Assembly: GCA_020831585.1 (NCBI GenBank) | Contig: JAFIGE010000016.1 | Location: 1 to 52,464, forward strand | Direction: 5' to 3' | Length of the DNA stretch: 52,464 nt | Source of the DNA: Opitutales bacterium | GTDB lineage: Bacteria > Verrucomicrobiota > Verrucomicrobiia > Opitutales > Oceanipulchritudinaceae | Shown: positions 42,931 through 50,895 of the stretch, piece after piece | Layout: the number at the start of each line of letters is the position of its first letter | How positions within the stretch are numbered: the first letter of the stretch is position 1 | The notes under the pieces: model-generated | Database searches by the model: none | What the model saw: the letters and a program-made list of their open reading frames with translations, nothing else | What the model was told of the DNA's origin: nothing | Made by a program: the position numbers and the translations under genes

Positions 42931-43932
42931 TTACATCCTCCCATTCGCGGCAAAGCACGCCTCCCCCTCGCACTCGCCCACCTGCACCGCCCCCTTCGCA
43001 CGCTGAACGAACCCCTTTTCGCTTCTCGCCCTCACAAAGGCATCCACAAAACTCTGTGTGCCAATCACCGCGCCCTGCGTCATATATCGTAGACGACAGC
43101 CCAGCATTTCCGCAATGCTTACACCCCCACGGCGTTCTTTCACAGCGGCCGCTTTGATCGGCGAAACCGTGCCCCCCTTTCGCGGATCCGAGCCGCTCAC
43201 AAAGAGAAACTCACGATAACGCGCGGCTACCGTAACCACAGAATCGCTTCGTTGATCACGAATGCGTGCCCAGAGCCCATAGGTTTTCCACTCGCCGGAC
43301 CCCATGGCTGCTCCATAGCCGCTGAATCGGTAATCCTTCGGATCGTCCACCACACCCGCCCGCACAGGATTCAGATCAATGTAGGCCGCCACCATCCGCA
43401 CAGCGGCCCGGGTGTTCTCCACCAGGACACTCCGAAACCGCCCTTCCCACAGCGTCCCTGCACGATCATACTTTCGATTGAACAAAATCGAGTATCGCTG
43501 CTTCAGGATCTTCATGAACATCGGTAGCGCACCCATTCGCCCAATCAACAAAGCACGCATGGCCTCGCGCACCTCCCCACCCGCCCGAAGTGCCCCTTCA
43601 ATTCGCGCCATCGAGAGGGGTTGACCCTTGCGCTCCTCCCCGTAAAGCAAGCGCGCTCTCGCCAACAAAACCTCATCACTGAGGTCACCCACCTGGCCCG
43701 GCACCTCGATCAACAAGTGGAAATGATTCTCCATAAGCGCGTAAGTGATCACCTCCAACCCGCAAAACCCGGCGACTCGCCCAAGCAAACCGCGAAAGGC
43801 CTCTTTCTCCACATCAGAAAGGAGAAAGGCGCGCCCACATACCCGGCTCACAACATGGTAAATCGCATCCAACCCCCCGCCCACCCCGGCCCGGGGCATC
43901 CGTCGACTTTTTTTTGGTATCAGATTTTTCAT
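42931..43932 (-). CDS. REP-associated tyrosine transposase (RAYT)-like protein, copy 3
   Basis: A 333-residue Y1_Tnp/HUH protein from ATG 43932 (an in-frame start exists at 43971). HUH motif ENHFHLLIEV; nucleophile-helix region MKILKQRYSILFNRKYDRAGTLWEGRFRSVLVE, here with Tyr at the position occupied by Phe in copies 1 and 2; AAYIDLNPVRAGVV follows. A C-terminal extension contains VSIAEMLGCRLRYMTQGAVIGTQSFVDAF, also seen in copy 2 (LVRHRVRYFTAGAVVGSRAFVEACF). It lies between the TPR gene and the envelope operon. A CCGGGTAAAATTTTATTGAG motif precedes it. Confidence 0.88.
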   Translation of the reverse strand: MKNLIPKKSRRMPRAGVGGGLDAIYHVVSRVCGRAFLLSDVEKEAFRGLLGRVAGFCGLEVITYALMENHFHLLIEVPGQVGDLSDEVLLARARLLYGEERKGQPLSMARIEGALRAGGEVREAMRALLIGRMGALPMFMKILKQRYSILFNRKYDRAGTLWEGRFRSVLVENTRAAVRMVAAYIDLNPVRAGVVDDPKDYRFSGYGAAMGSGEWKTYGLWARIRDQRSDSVVTVAARYREFLFVSGSDPRKGGTVSPIKAAAVKERRGGVSIAEMLGCRLRYMTQGAVIGTQSFVDAFVRARSEKGFVQRAKGAVQVGECEGEACFAANGRM

Positions 43933-43974
43933 AGCGCCTTCATTCCAAATCAAAACCTGTTCATTACTCAATAA

Positions 43975-43987
43975 AATTTTACCCGGT
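43975..43987 (-). repeat. Dispersed intergenic motif, looser copy d upstream of RAYT-3
   Basis: CCGGGTAAAATTTTATTGAG on the minus strand spans about 43968-43987 and resembles CCGGTnwATTTAmTTGAC at 2410, 40147 and 40230 if one or two bases are inserted. It points towards RAYT-3. Confidence 0.3.
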
Positions 43988-44013
43988 ATGCAATTTTTGC
44001 GTTCACGAGGGGA

Positions 44014-44625
44014 TCAATCCCGCGAAAAGACGCGGCGAAGTATTTGCCAGAGAGTGGGACGGGGTGGTGGCGGCGAGGGAAGGCGGGGGTCCGCGACGGT
44101 CGCCTCCTCCGGGGGCCGCTCCGGGGTTGGGGGTGGGAAGCTGGGAGACGTTTCGGCGGGAGCGGCTGCTTCTGCTTCCGGAGTTTGGTGATCGTTGATC
44201 GCTGCGGTTCGGGGCGGGGTGCCGACGGCGGGCCAGCGCGCAACGCCTTCCTCCAGGTCAAAGCGCAGGATGTAGACGAGGCTGTTGGAGAGGGCCTCGC
44301 GCTGCTCAATGACGTCCGCGCGTATATCCAAAAGCACCCGTTTGGCCTCGCGGGCGGCGGCGAGAGTTTCGACCGGACCAAAGTAGTAACGCAGCGCTTC
44401 ATGTGCGTAGACGACGAAATAGCCCGGCACTCCGAGAGACTCGGCGGATGCGGGAATGCCCGGATAGGCCGCCTCGAAGGCGTCCGCCCGCATGATCCCG
44501 CTCGCTTCGATGGCTTCAACTGGCAGGATGCGTGATTGCGCCAAAGAACCCGCGGGAAGAAGCGCCAGGGCAAGGAGGGGGGCAAGGCTGAACCGGAAGA
44601 CGCACCGCATGGAAGGTTCCCGCAT
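44014..44625 (-). CDS. Exported protein of unknown function with Pro-rich C-terminus
   Basis: A 203-residue protein from ATG 44625, 4 nt after the stop of the preceding gene. Signal peptide (CVFRFSLAPLLALALLPAGSLAQ), then a compact region (about 30-120) with GIPASAESLGVPGYFVVYAHEALRYYFGPVETLAAAREAKRVLLDIR, and a Pro/Glu-rich tail ending in TLWQILRRVFSRD. A much longer in-frame extension exists but runs through the upstream gene without any conserved pattern and is rejected. Third gene of a three-gene operon; role unknown. Confidence 0.75.
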   Translation of the reverse strand: MREPSMRCVFRFSLAPLLALALLPAGSLAQSRILPVEAIEASGIMRADAFEAAYPGIPASAESLGVPGYFVVYAHEALRYYFGPVETLAAAREAKRVLLDIRADVIEQREALSNSLVYILRFDLEEGVARWPAVGTPPRTAAINDHQTPEAEAAAPAETSPSFPPPTPERPPEEATVADPRLPSPPPPRPTLWQILRRVFSRD

Positions 44626-44629
44626 GGTG

Positions 44630-45301
44630 TCAGAAGTCGGTGGGGCGGGTGTTGCCTCCTGAACCCGGACGCACGGGAGGGTTGCGCGGTTGCTCGGGTT
44701 CGGGGATCGCCGAGGATTCATCGGGTGGACGGGGAGGTGGCGCATCGACCGACCGATCCTCCGGCTCGCGCGGCGGGGGCGGGGTTCCGGCGGGGCGGTC
44801 GTTGGGCGGGCGCTCGCTCGAAGCAGTGGGGGGAAAGGACGGAACGACGGGAGGCGTGTGTGTATCCAAAATTTCCGGACGGTCCGGCAGGACCGGGCGA
44901 TTAATGGGGCTGCCTCCGCCGATGACCACTTCAGGCGGCGGGGGCAGATCGGAAAGGTCACCCTCGCCCCCAAGCCCGGCGAGGTTGCCGTTTTCCCGCG
45001 CATCCGCCTCGCCCGCAAGACCGCCATCCGAAGCTTCCGTTCCGTTTGCCTCCCGCTCGCCATGGCCTCCAGCCGCTCCGCTGCCGGAGGTGTCGGCCGT
45101 CTCCCCGGCCGGGGTTTGGGTTTCGGCCGCAGCCGGTGAGCCGCCCGCCATGCCGGAGGTCCGCCGACCGTCAAAGATATCAGGGTCTGGCCGCGGAAGC
45201 GAAGCGGCCGAGAGCAGCCCCACCGAAAGCAAGAGGGAGAGTCCCCCAAAGATTCCTCGCCAAAGCAGGCTCATTATCCCTTTGGACCGGGCCGGTCTCA
45301 T
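44630..45301 (-). CDS. Exported Pro/Gly-rich, probably disordered protein
   Basis: A 223-residue protein. N-terminal hydrophobic signal or anchor (LLWRGIFGGLSLLLSVGLLSAASL), then a mature part almost wholly of low complexity: Gly/Ala/Glu-rich (about 50-110) and Pro/Arg/Asp-rich (about 115-223), with PPPP tracts. The start overlaps the stop of the preceding TPR gene (ATGA). Probably an envelope linker or scaffold partner; no family recognised. Confidence 0.7.
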   Translation of the reverse strand: MRPARSKGIMSLLWRGIFGGLSLLLSVGLLSAASLPRPDPDIFDGRRTSGMAGGSPAAAETQTPAGETADTSGSGAAGGHGEREANGTEASDGGLAGEADARENGNLAGLGGEGDLSDLPPPPEVVIGGGSPINRPVLPDRPEILDTHTPPVVPSFPPTASSERPPNDRPAGTPPPPREPEDRSVDAPPPRPPDESSAIPEPEQPRNPPVRPGSGGNTRPTDF

Positions 45302-47037
45302 TGCCGTTCAGTCGGGATCAGGCGAACCACAGGTGTGGCCTCGCCGGCCCGGACAATGAGCTCGACATCCACGGACCGGTAGCGCGCTTTGGCCCCCCGC
45401 ATGCGATAGCGCCCGGGGAGCAACTCCACCACCTCACTGCGGCCCATGATCGCGGGCGCGCGGTTTTGCGGACCCGTGTAGCCGACAAGGGTGCGACCAT
45501 CGGTTTCGATGCGCACGGGCACCGGCCGACTCTGGCGGTCAAGCAACTCCCGCAACGCTTCCTGTTCCATCGTGAGGCTGACGAAGCCGGGCTTGTTCGC
45601 GAGAGCGTTATTAAAAAGCGAGATCGCCTCCTGATAGTTGTGGTTGGCGGCAGCGGTGGCGGCGGCGTTTACGTTGAAATGAAAGGCTTGTTCCGCACGC
45701 AGGACGGTGCCCGTGCGCTCGATGCCCCCGACAACTTCGGGCCGGTCAAAACCGAGGGCGAAGAGATCGAGGTAGATCTGTCGTGCACGCGGCCAATCAT
45801 TGGCGATTTCCGCCTCCCGGGCCGCACGCAGGCCGATCTGCAAACGCGCCGCACGCCGCTCGGCGGCGAAGGCCTCGGCCTGCTCACGCACACGGCTGTT
45901 GGCCGGGTAGCGCTGGCGAAGGGTGTTGATCTCCGCTTCAGCGGCATCCCAACGACCGGCCTGCTGGAGCGAGGCGACGCGTGCCAACGCCTCGGTGACG
46001 GCTTGATCTTCAAGTTTTCGATCAATGCGGGAGAGAGCCTGCTGGGCGTCAGCGGCGAGCGGATCGAGCTCCAGTGCCCGCGCGTAGAGCGTGCGCGCGT
46101 TGGCGAGATCGCCCGCCGATTCCTCAGCCTGTGCGCGGGTGAGAAGGAGAAGGACGTCGGCGATAGTGGCAGCCCGGCGCGCCCCGATGACGGCGGCTTC
46201 CTCGTCGGGGAGGCGTTGAAGAATGCGTTGGAAGATCTCCTGCGCGCGGGGGCCGTCCCCGTCCGCGAGGGCCTGTCGGCCGGAACGCAGGGCGTTGTCG
46301 AGTTGGGTCTGCGCGGCGGCGGTGGCGGCCTCCAGTACGGCGAGGGCCTCCCGCGCCCGATCCCGGGCCTCGACAAAACGGGCCGCGCGGTAGGCCTCCT
46401 CGGCCCCCTGATGCAAATCGGTCGCTCCCTCCAATCCCCGGGGATTGTAGGCGCGGGCAACGCGGGCGGCGGCATAGCGGGTTTCAAAGGTTTCGAGCAA
46501 CTCCTCTGCTTCCGTCTCCGCGCGCATGTCCGAGAGAAGGCGCTGCACCCCTTCCCGCACCGCAGTGAAGCGCGCGGCGGCGGCATCCCACTCTCGCCGG
46601 CCAAGGGCGCGATCGCCATCGGCAAAGCTCCGTTCGAGAGCGAAGAGCCGCTCCGCTCCTGGTCCGCCGGCGATCTGCCGACGGGCATTTTGCAGCGCGG
46701 ACTCCGCAGCGGTCCGCGCGGCCTCCGCAGCTGCCCGCGGTGGAGAAAGCGGCGGTGGGCTCTCGGGCAAAGGGGTTTCCGGAGGCCCCACGAGGGCGGC
46801 CTCGTCCTCCACTGGCCACTCCTGCAAGACGGTATAGACGCGCCAGCCAAACCAGGCCGCGAAGGCAACAACCACGACCAGACCAATCCAGACCCAACGG
46901 CGGCGGGGAGGCGGGGTTCCCACGCCAGGGGGTGGCGCAGCTCCCCCGGAAGATCCGCCCGGAGGGGGGGATCCGGGCGCGGCGGAGGGATCCCAGTGAA
47001 GGATTTTCCGCCGCTTGGCTGGCCCGTCTTCGGACAT
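45298..47037 (-). CDS. Membrane-anchored TPR protein with PEGA-like C-terminus
   Basis: A 579-residue protein. A cytoplasmic Pro/Gly-rich start (1-47), one transmembrane helix (WVWIGLVVVVAFAAWFGWRVY, about 48-68), then Ala/Arg-rich helices and TPR-like repeats (LANARTLYARALELDPLAADAQQAL, AGRWDAAEAEINTLRQRYPANSRV, HNYQEAISLFNNALANKPGFVSL). The C-terminal ~80 residues (PVRIETDGRTLVGYTG, VELLPGRYRMRGAKARYRSVDVELIVRAGEATPVVRL) look like a PEGA-type beta domain. First gene of an operon with two exported low-complexity proteins. Confidence 0.75.
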   Translation of the reverse strand: MSEDGPAKRRKILHWDPSAAPGSPPPGGSSGGAAPPPGVGTPPPRRRWVWIGLVVVVAFAAWFGWRVYTVLQEWPVEDEAALVGPPETPLPESPPPLSPPRAAAEAARTAAESALQNARRQIAGGPGAERLFALERSFADGDRALGRREWDAAAARFTAVREGVQRLLSDMRAETEAEELLETFETRYAAARVARAYNPRGLEGATDLHQGAEEAYRAARFVEARDRAREALAVLEAATAAAQTQLDNALRSGRQALADGDGPRAQEIFQRILQRLPDEEAAVIGARRAATIADVLLLLTRAQAEESAGDLANARTLYARALELDPLAADAQQALSRIDRKLEDQAVTEALARVASLQQAGRWDAAEAEINTLRQRYPANSRVREQAEAFAAERRAARLQIGLRAAREAEIANDWPRARQIYLDLFALGFDRPEVVGGIERTGTVLRAEQAFHFNVNAAATAAANHNYQEAISLFNNALANKPGFVSLTMEQEALRELLDRQSRPVPVRIETDGRTLVGYTGPQNRAPAIMGRSEVVELLPGRYRMRGAKARYRSVDVELIVRAGEATPVVRLIPTERQ

Positions 47038-47060
47038 GGGATTTTCAGCAGGAGAGCGGC

Positions 47061-47606
47061 TTAGCGCACGCGCAGGCCCGCGATGAAAGCTTGGAAATTT
47101 TTCGCCTGGCGCTCCAGGCGGGCGGCGAGGTCGTCGTCCCCAGGATTGCCCTCTTCCTTGAAATACCGGCTCGCTCCGGCGAGGAAAACGCGCTCGTTGA
47201 AATTAAAGGCGTTTCGATAACCAAAAATCATTTGCAACTGTTCCACGGGGCGAAGTGCGCCAAACTGCCCTGCGGCCACGCCGATATAGGCGGCCGGACG
47301 ACTCTCGAAGGCTTCGGGAAAAGGAAGCATATCGATGAAGAGCTTGAGGGCACCGGGGAAGCCGCCATTGTATTCCGGCACCACGATGACGAGGCCGTGG
47401 GCGCGCAGGACGGGCTCGACGAAGGCTTCCTGAAAGCCGCTTGGCTTCTCCGCGTAGGCACCGGGCGAGAGGAGCGCGGGCGGGAGGTCCTTGAGATCGA
47501 GGAGGTGTGTCTCCGCCCCGAGCTGACGGTGGATCTGGGCCACGTACCGGGCGATGCGCGCGGAGTGGCTGCCTTCACGATTGGTTCCGGAAATAACGGT
47601 GATCAT
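47061..47606 (-). CDS. NADPH-dependent FMN reductase family protein
   Basis: A 181-residue flavodoxin-like oxidoreductase. ISGTNREGSHSARIARYV is the FMN phosphate loop (GTxRxxS), VIVVPEYNGGFPGALKLFIDML is the conserved PEYNxxxPGxLKxxID motif and AAYIGVAAGQFGALRPVEQL follows. Likely reduces quinones, azo compounds, chromate or free FMN; the natural substrate is unknown. ATG 47606 gives the normal family start. Divergent from the dapF homologue, with starts only 80-90 nt apart. Confidence 0.9.
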   Translation of the reverse strand: MITVISGTNREGSHSARIARYVAQIHRQLGAETHLLDLKDLPPALLSPGAYAEKPSGFQEAFVEPVLRAHGLVIVVPEYNGGFPGALKLFIDMLPFPEAFESRPAAYIGVAAGQFGALRPVEQLQMIFGYRNAFNFNERVFLAGASRYFKEEGNPGDDDLAARLERQAKNFQAFIAGLRVR

Positions 47607-47695
47607 CTCCGAGCACTGTGGGGGCTCTTCAACCACATTGCAACCCCCTGACAAAGGCCTTGCGGCTCTCCGTCCCATCGGACGAAATGCGCGCG

Positions 47696-48544
47696 ATGAA
47701 ATTTTCCAAATACCACGCCCTTGGAAACGACTACCTGGTCCTCGATCCGGCCGACGCCCCGGCCCTTCCCGATGAGCGGGCGATTCGCCTGATCTGCCAC
47801 CGCAACTTCGGCCTGGGCTCGGACGGGATTCTCTACGGGCCCCTACCCTCCTCGGTTGCCGATGTAGGCTTGCGCATCTACAATCCCGATGGCAGCGAGG
47901 CGGAAAAGAGCGGCAATGGTCTGCGCATTTTCTCCCGCTATCTGGTGGACATCGGGCGCATGGGGGAAGCGGCGTTCACGGTGGAAACGCCGGGGGGGGT
48001 CGTCGAATGCGTGGTGGACAAGCGGGGGCTCATCACGGTGGAAATGGGAACGGTGACCTTTTCCTCGGAGAAGATTCCCGTGCAGGGTCCGACGCGCGAG
48101 GTTCTCAACGAGGAAATCACAGTGGGTGGGGAAACGCTCCGTTTTTGCGCGGCGTCGATCGGCAATCCCCACTGCGTGCTGACGGTGAAAAAAGTCTCGG
48201 CGGAGCAAGCTCACCGGCTGGGACCTCTCATTGAAACGGAAGCCCGCTTTCCCCGGCGCACAAATGTGCAGTTTCTCGAAGTGATCGACCGGGCCAACAT
48301 CCGCATTGAGATCTGGGAACGCGGAGCCGGTTACACCCTCGCCTCGGGCAGCTCTTCGAGCGCGGCGGGAGCGGTGGCCAAGCGGCTGGGCCTTGTCGAC
48401 GAAGACATCACGGTACACATGCCCGGCGGGCAAATCCAGCTCCACATCGACGTGCATTTTGCCGTGCGCATGACCGGGCCCGCGACACGCGTGGCAAAGA
48501 TGATTTTCGATCCCGGAGCCCTCAACGAACCGGCGGTGCGCTGA
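47696..48544 (+). CDS. dapF: Diaminopimelate epimerase homologue lacking both catalytic cysteines
   Basis: A 282-residue DapF-fold protein. The opening KYHALGNDYLVLD, the IYNPDGSEAEKSGNGLRIF segment, IGNPHCV and WERGAGYTLASGSSSS align with DapF. In DapF, two Cys in GNGxRC and ACGTG act as acid and base; here they are I78 (SGNGLRIF) and S217 (TLASGS), so the normal two-base mechanism is not available in this form. I recall DapF-annotated sequences with the same GNGLRIF/ASGSSS pattern in other bacteria, so this may be a subfamily, not a damaged gene. It may be a different epimerase/isomerase, or a DapF working by another mechanism. MRAM at 47687 is an alternative start. Confidence 0.85.
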   Translation: MKFSKYHALGNDYLVLDPADAPALPDERAIRLICHRNFGLGSDGILYGPLPSSVADVGLRIYNPDGSEAEKSGNGLRIFSRYLVDIGRMGEAAFTVETPGGVVECVVDKRGLITVEMGTVTFSSEKIPVQGPTREVLNEEITVGGETLRFCAASIGNPHCVLTVKKVSAEQAHRLGPLIETEARFPRRTNVQFLEVIDRANIRIEIWERGAGYTLASGSSSSAAGAVAKRLGLVDEDITVHMPGGQIQLHIDVHFAVRMTGPATRVAKMIFDPGALNEPAVR

Positions 48545-48588
48545 GGGAGGGGCGTCGCGGGGAGGAGCCGATAGCCGCCTCCGCCCGT

Positions 48589-48966
48589 TCAGGCGTGGCG
48601 GAACTCGTGGCCGGCCCGCTGCAAGATGTCGACCGCCTCCTCAAACCGGTTTTCCGGAACGACCATGTAGTCCGTGTCGAAGGTGGAAATGGAGAAAATG
48701 CTGATCTGCTTGGTCGCCAGGGGCATGGAGAGCGCGGCCAGAACTCCGGGCAAATCGAAAGGGATTTGACCATCGACGTGAAACGCGCGCCATCCGTGCG
48801 TGGCTTCGATCTTCTCCGGAATGACCGACGAATCGCAGAAAATGGAAAGCTCTGCCGTCGTGCGCGTGATCGAGTAGAAAGCGCTGCCCCACACCCATTC
48901 AGGGATCGGGATCGAAGGAGAGAAGTGAACGACAGCCAATTCTTGAGGGAGGATGCAGAGCTTCAT
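48589..48966 (-). CDS. ACT-domain protein (CASTOR/ACT_7-like)
   Basis: A 125-residue protein made of two ACT-like halves. MKLCILPQELAVVHFSPSIPIPEW and the ending ISIFSISTFDTDYMVVPENRFEEAVDILQRAGHEF match small stand-alone proteins with the ACT_7 domain, related to the arginine sensor CASTOR. Such proteins probably bind an amino acid and regulate a partner. It lies 18 nt downstream of the SDR fusion gene on the same strand and converges on the dapF homologue. Confidence 0.85.
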   Translation of the reverse strand: MKLCILPQELAVVHFSPSIPIPEWVWGSAFYSITRTTAELSIFCDSSVIPEKIEATHGWRAFHVDGQIPFDLPGVLAALSMPLATKQISIFSISTFDTDYMVVPENRFEEAVDILQRAGHEFRHA

Positions 48967-48984
48967 GTCAAATTTGAGAGAAAA

Positions 48985-50667
48985 TCAGGTCTCTGCGGAA
49001 GTCGACTTTGTCGCGGCTTTTTTTGTTGTTTTGCGGGCCGCTTTTTTGGCGGGTGCCTTTTTGGCCGCAACCTTCTTCGTGGCGGTCTTCGTGGTCGCCG
49101 CCTTTTTGGTGGCTTTCTTGGCGGCTACTTTCTTGGCAGCGGCTTTCTTCGTGGCTGCGGGAGCTCGCGCGGCCGGCTCTTCGGACTTTGATGCCCTCGC
49201 GCCGGGCGGGGCCGACGGGCGGGCCGGAGCGGCAGGGGCCGGAGGCGTCGAGAAGGCCCCGTCTTCGCGCCGGGCGGAGGGGAACGGAATCTTGCCCGCG
49301 CTCTCCAAGGCTCCCGGACGCGGCTTCCGGCGGCGTTTCTTCGCGGGGGTTGAGTCTTCGGGGGAGGAAGGCGGCTTCGTCCCGGTTGATGGTTGAGATT
49401 CTCTCGCAGGCGGCGAATCCTTCCGGGACTCCGCAGCCGGGGCCGGAGCGGCCGCGCGGTCACCGGTCCGGGCGCGGTCGCGGTCACGGTTATCGGGACG
49501 GTCGCGGTTATCGGGACGGTCGCGGCCGCGGTCGCGGTTATCGGGACGATCACGGTCACGGCCGGGGTCACGGTCACGGTTTTCGGGACGGTCGCGGTCG
49601 CGGTTATCGCGGCGGTCACGACCGCGGTTGTTCCGGTCATCCCGACGCCGATCCGACCGATCATCCTCCCGCCGGGGCGGCGGGGATCCGGTCTGGGAGC
49701 CCTCCTTGCGCTCTTCCGGCGCTTTCGCCTCCGGAGCATCTTGTTGCTCGGAACTTTCTCTTTCGCGGGGAGGGGTATCGGCCCCCTGGCCTTCCTCCAC
49801 CTCATCCTCGTGACGACCGCGGCGACGACGGCCTCGGCGGCGACGCTTCTTTTCCGCGCGTTCGGCATCGCGGGCGTCGAGTTCGGCGTTTTCGTTCTCT
49901 TCCTCCGCTTCAATCACCTCGCGCGGGACGGTGTAAGGAATCGGCTGCGGTTTCGGGTAAGGCAGTTCACGCACCGGAGGCACGGGCTTTTCAACGATGC
50001 GTTGCGGACGGAGAACGATCTCCGTGATGATATTGCCACTGCGGTTGAGGGCGAGATCGGCGACACACTGGGCCACAACGGCCGGATCGATCAGAGTCTG
50101 CGGGGTCTGTCCCTCGGCAGGCCGCACATCCACGGGGCGCCAGCGGTTGGGCTCGGGACAGATGGTTGTGACCTTCACGCCGGCATCGCGCCATTCCTGG
50201 AAGAGCTGCTCGCCCATCCAGCGGAGGCCGCCTGTGGTGGCCGCGCCAACGGCTCCGCCGCGGCCCGTCTCGGGAGTGGCGGAAGCGATGTTGACGATCA
50301 ACCCCTGAAGGGTTTGCAGACCCGCGAGAGCCTCGCGCACGACAATGAGCGGACAAAGCAGATTGACCGCCAGGCTGCGCTGAAGCTGGGCGGTGGTGGC
50401 CTGACGGAGGTCTTCGGGCGGGTAGACCTTGGCGTTATTCACCACCAGGCAAACCGCCTTTTCCTTGGCGACGATCTCCCGGACCGCCTTTTCCACCTGT
50501 TCCGGTTCGGCGAGGTTACAGGAGACCGGCTTGAAGGCCACATTGTCGAACGGCATGTTCGAAAAATCGCCCCCGAGGCCATACACACTAAAACCCTGAT
50601 CAATCAGGCGACGCGAAATGGCAGCCCCGAGGCTGGAAGACGCACCCGTCACTATAGCTACATCCAT
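48985..50667 (-). CDS. SDR-like pseudoenzyme fused to Arg/Asp-rich repeats and a histone-H1-like tail
   Basis: A 560-residue protein. Residues 1-240 are a short-chain dehydrogenase fold: VTGASSSLGAAISRRLIDQG (nucleotide loop with Ser for the usual Gly), VVNNAKVYPP (NNAG altered), LIVNIASATPETG, then GGAVGAATTGGLRWMGEQLF, where the catalytic YxxxK appears as GxxxT; WRDAGVKVTTICPEP follows. The Tyr and Lys needed for catalysis are missing. Residues 240-345 are charged linker with KKRRRRGRRRRG. Residues about 345-400 are Arg/Asp/Asn repeats (RDRPDNRDR units). The last ~55 residues are a KKAAAKKVAAKK-type tail like bacterial histone-H1 proteins. The open frame and start at 50667 are clear. This suggests a nucleic-acid-associated scaffold with an NAD(P)-binding-like head. 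The ACT gene follows by 18 nt. Confidence 0.85.
   Translation of the reverse strand: MDVAIVTGASSSLGAAISRRLIDQGFSVYGLGGDFSNMPFDNVAFKPVSCNLAEPEQVEKAVREIVAKEKAVCLVVNNAKVYPPEDLRQATTAQLQRSLAVNLLCPLIVVREALAGLQTLQGLIVNIASATPETGRGGAVGAATTGGLRWMGEQLFQEWRDAGVKVTTICPEPNRWRPVDVRPAEGQTPQTLIDPAVVAQCVADLALNRSGNIITEIVLRPQRIVEKPVPPVRELPYPKPQPIPYTVPREVIEAEEENENAELDARDAERAEKKRRRRGRRRRGRHEDEVEEGQGADTPPRERESSEQQDAPEAKAPEERKEGSQTGSPPPRREDDRSDRRRDDRNNRGRDRRDNRDRDRPENRDRDPGRDRDRPDNRDRGRDRPDNRDRPDNRDRDRARTGDRAAAPAPAAESRKDSPPARESQPSTGTKPPSSPEDSTPAKKRRRKPRPGALESAGKIPFPSARREDGAFSTPPAPAAPARPSAPPGARASKSEEPAARAPAATKKAAAKKVAAKKATKKAATTKTATKKVAAKKAPAKKAARKTTKKAATKSTSAET
49474..49635. repeat. Short tandem DNA repeats inside the SDR-fusion gene
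   Basis: Imperfect repeats of an 18-bp unit (CGGTTATCGGGACGGTCG on the plus strand) and shorter GGTCGCGG/GGTCACGG units encode the Arg/Asp/Asn-rich segment. Two near-identical units are adjacent at 49487-49530. The copy number is likely to vary between strains. Confidence 0.8.
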
Positions 50668-50895
50668 GAAATTACTTTGAAAAGTGGTTTGTTTGGGGGA
50701 AGGAGATCGAAGCGGTATGTGAAGCCGGATTCATTGAAGTTTCGAACCTTCTTTCCCGTTAAAAAAAACAAGGTGGCTAACACGCGACTTAACTGATTGC
50801 AAGCGGGCCTTTACGGGCTCGCCGGAACGAGCCGACTTTTGAGTCTGTCGCATCAAGATAGGGCCTTAATCAGCCTTGCACCAAACCCTGCTTTC

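Noticed and set aside
44626-45249. N-terminal extension of the exported protein at 44014-44625
   Set aside because: It would overlap the whole preceding gene, is Arg/Pro-rich noise, and precedes a clean signal peptide starting at 44625.
45046-47064. 672-codon plus-strand frame opposite the TPR operon
   Set aside because: The minus-strand genes have signal peptides, helices, repeats and coupled starts; this frame has no family pattern.
49474-49635. Repeat cluster considered as CRISPR
   Set aside because: Repeats are short, contiguous and in frame within a coding sequence; there are no regular unique spacers.
49393-50796. 467-codon plus-strand frame opposite the SDR fusion gene
   Set aside because: Low-complexity reflection of the Arg/Asp repeats; the minus strand carries a recognisable SDR fold.
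50812-50850. GGCTCG/CGAGCC hairpin considered as a terminator
   Set aside because: The stem is only 6 bp with a weak T-run on the plus strand, where no gene ends, and no T-run on the minus strand.
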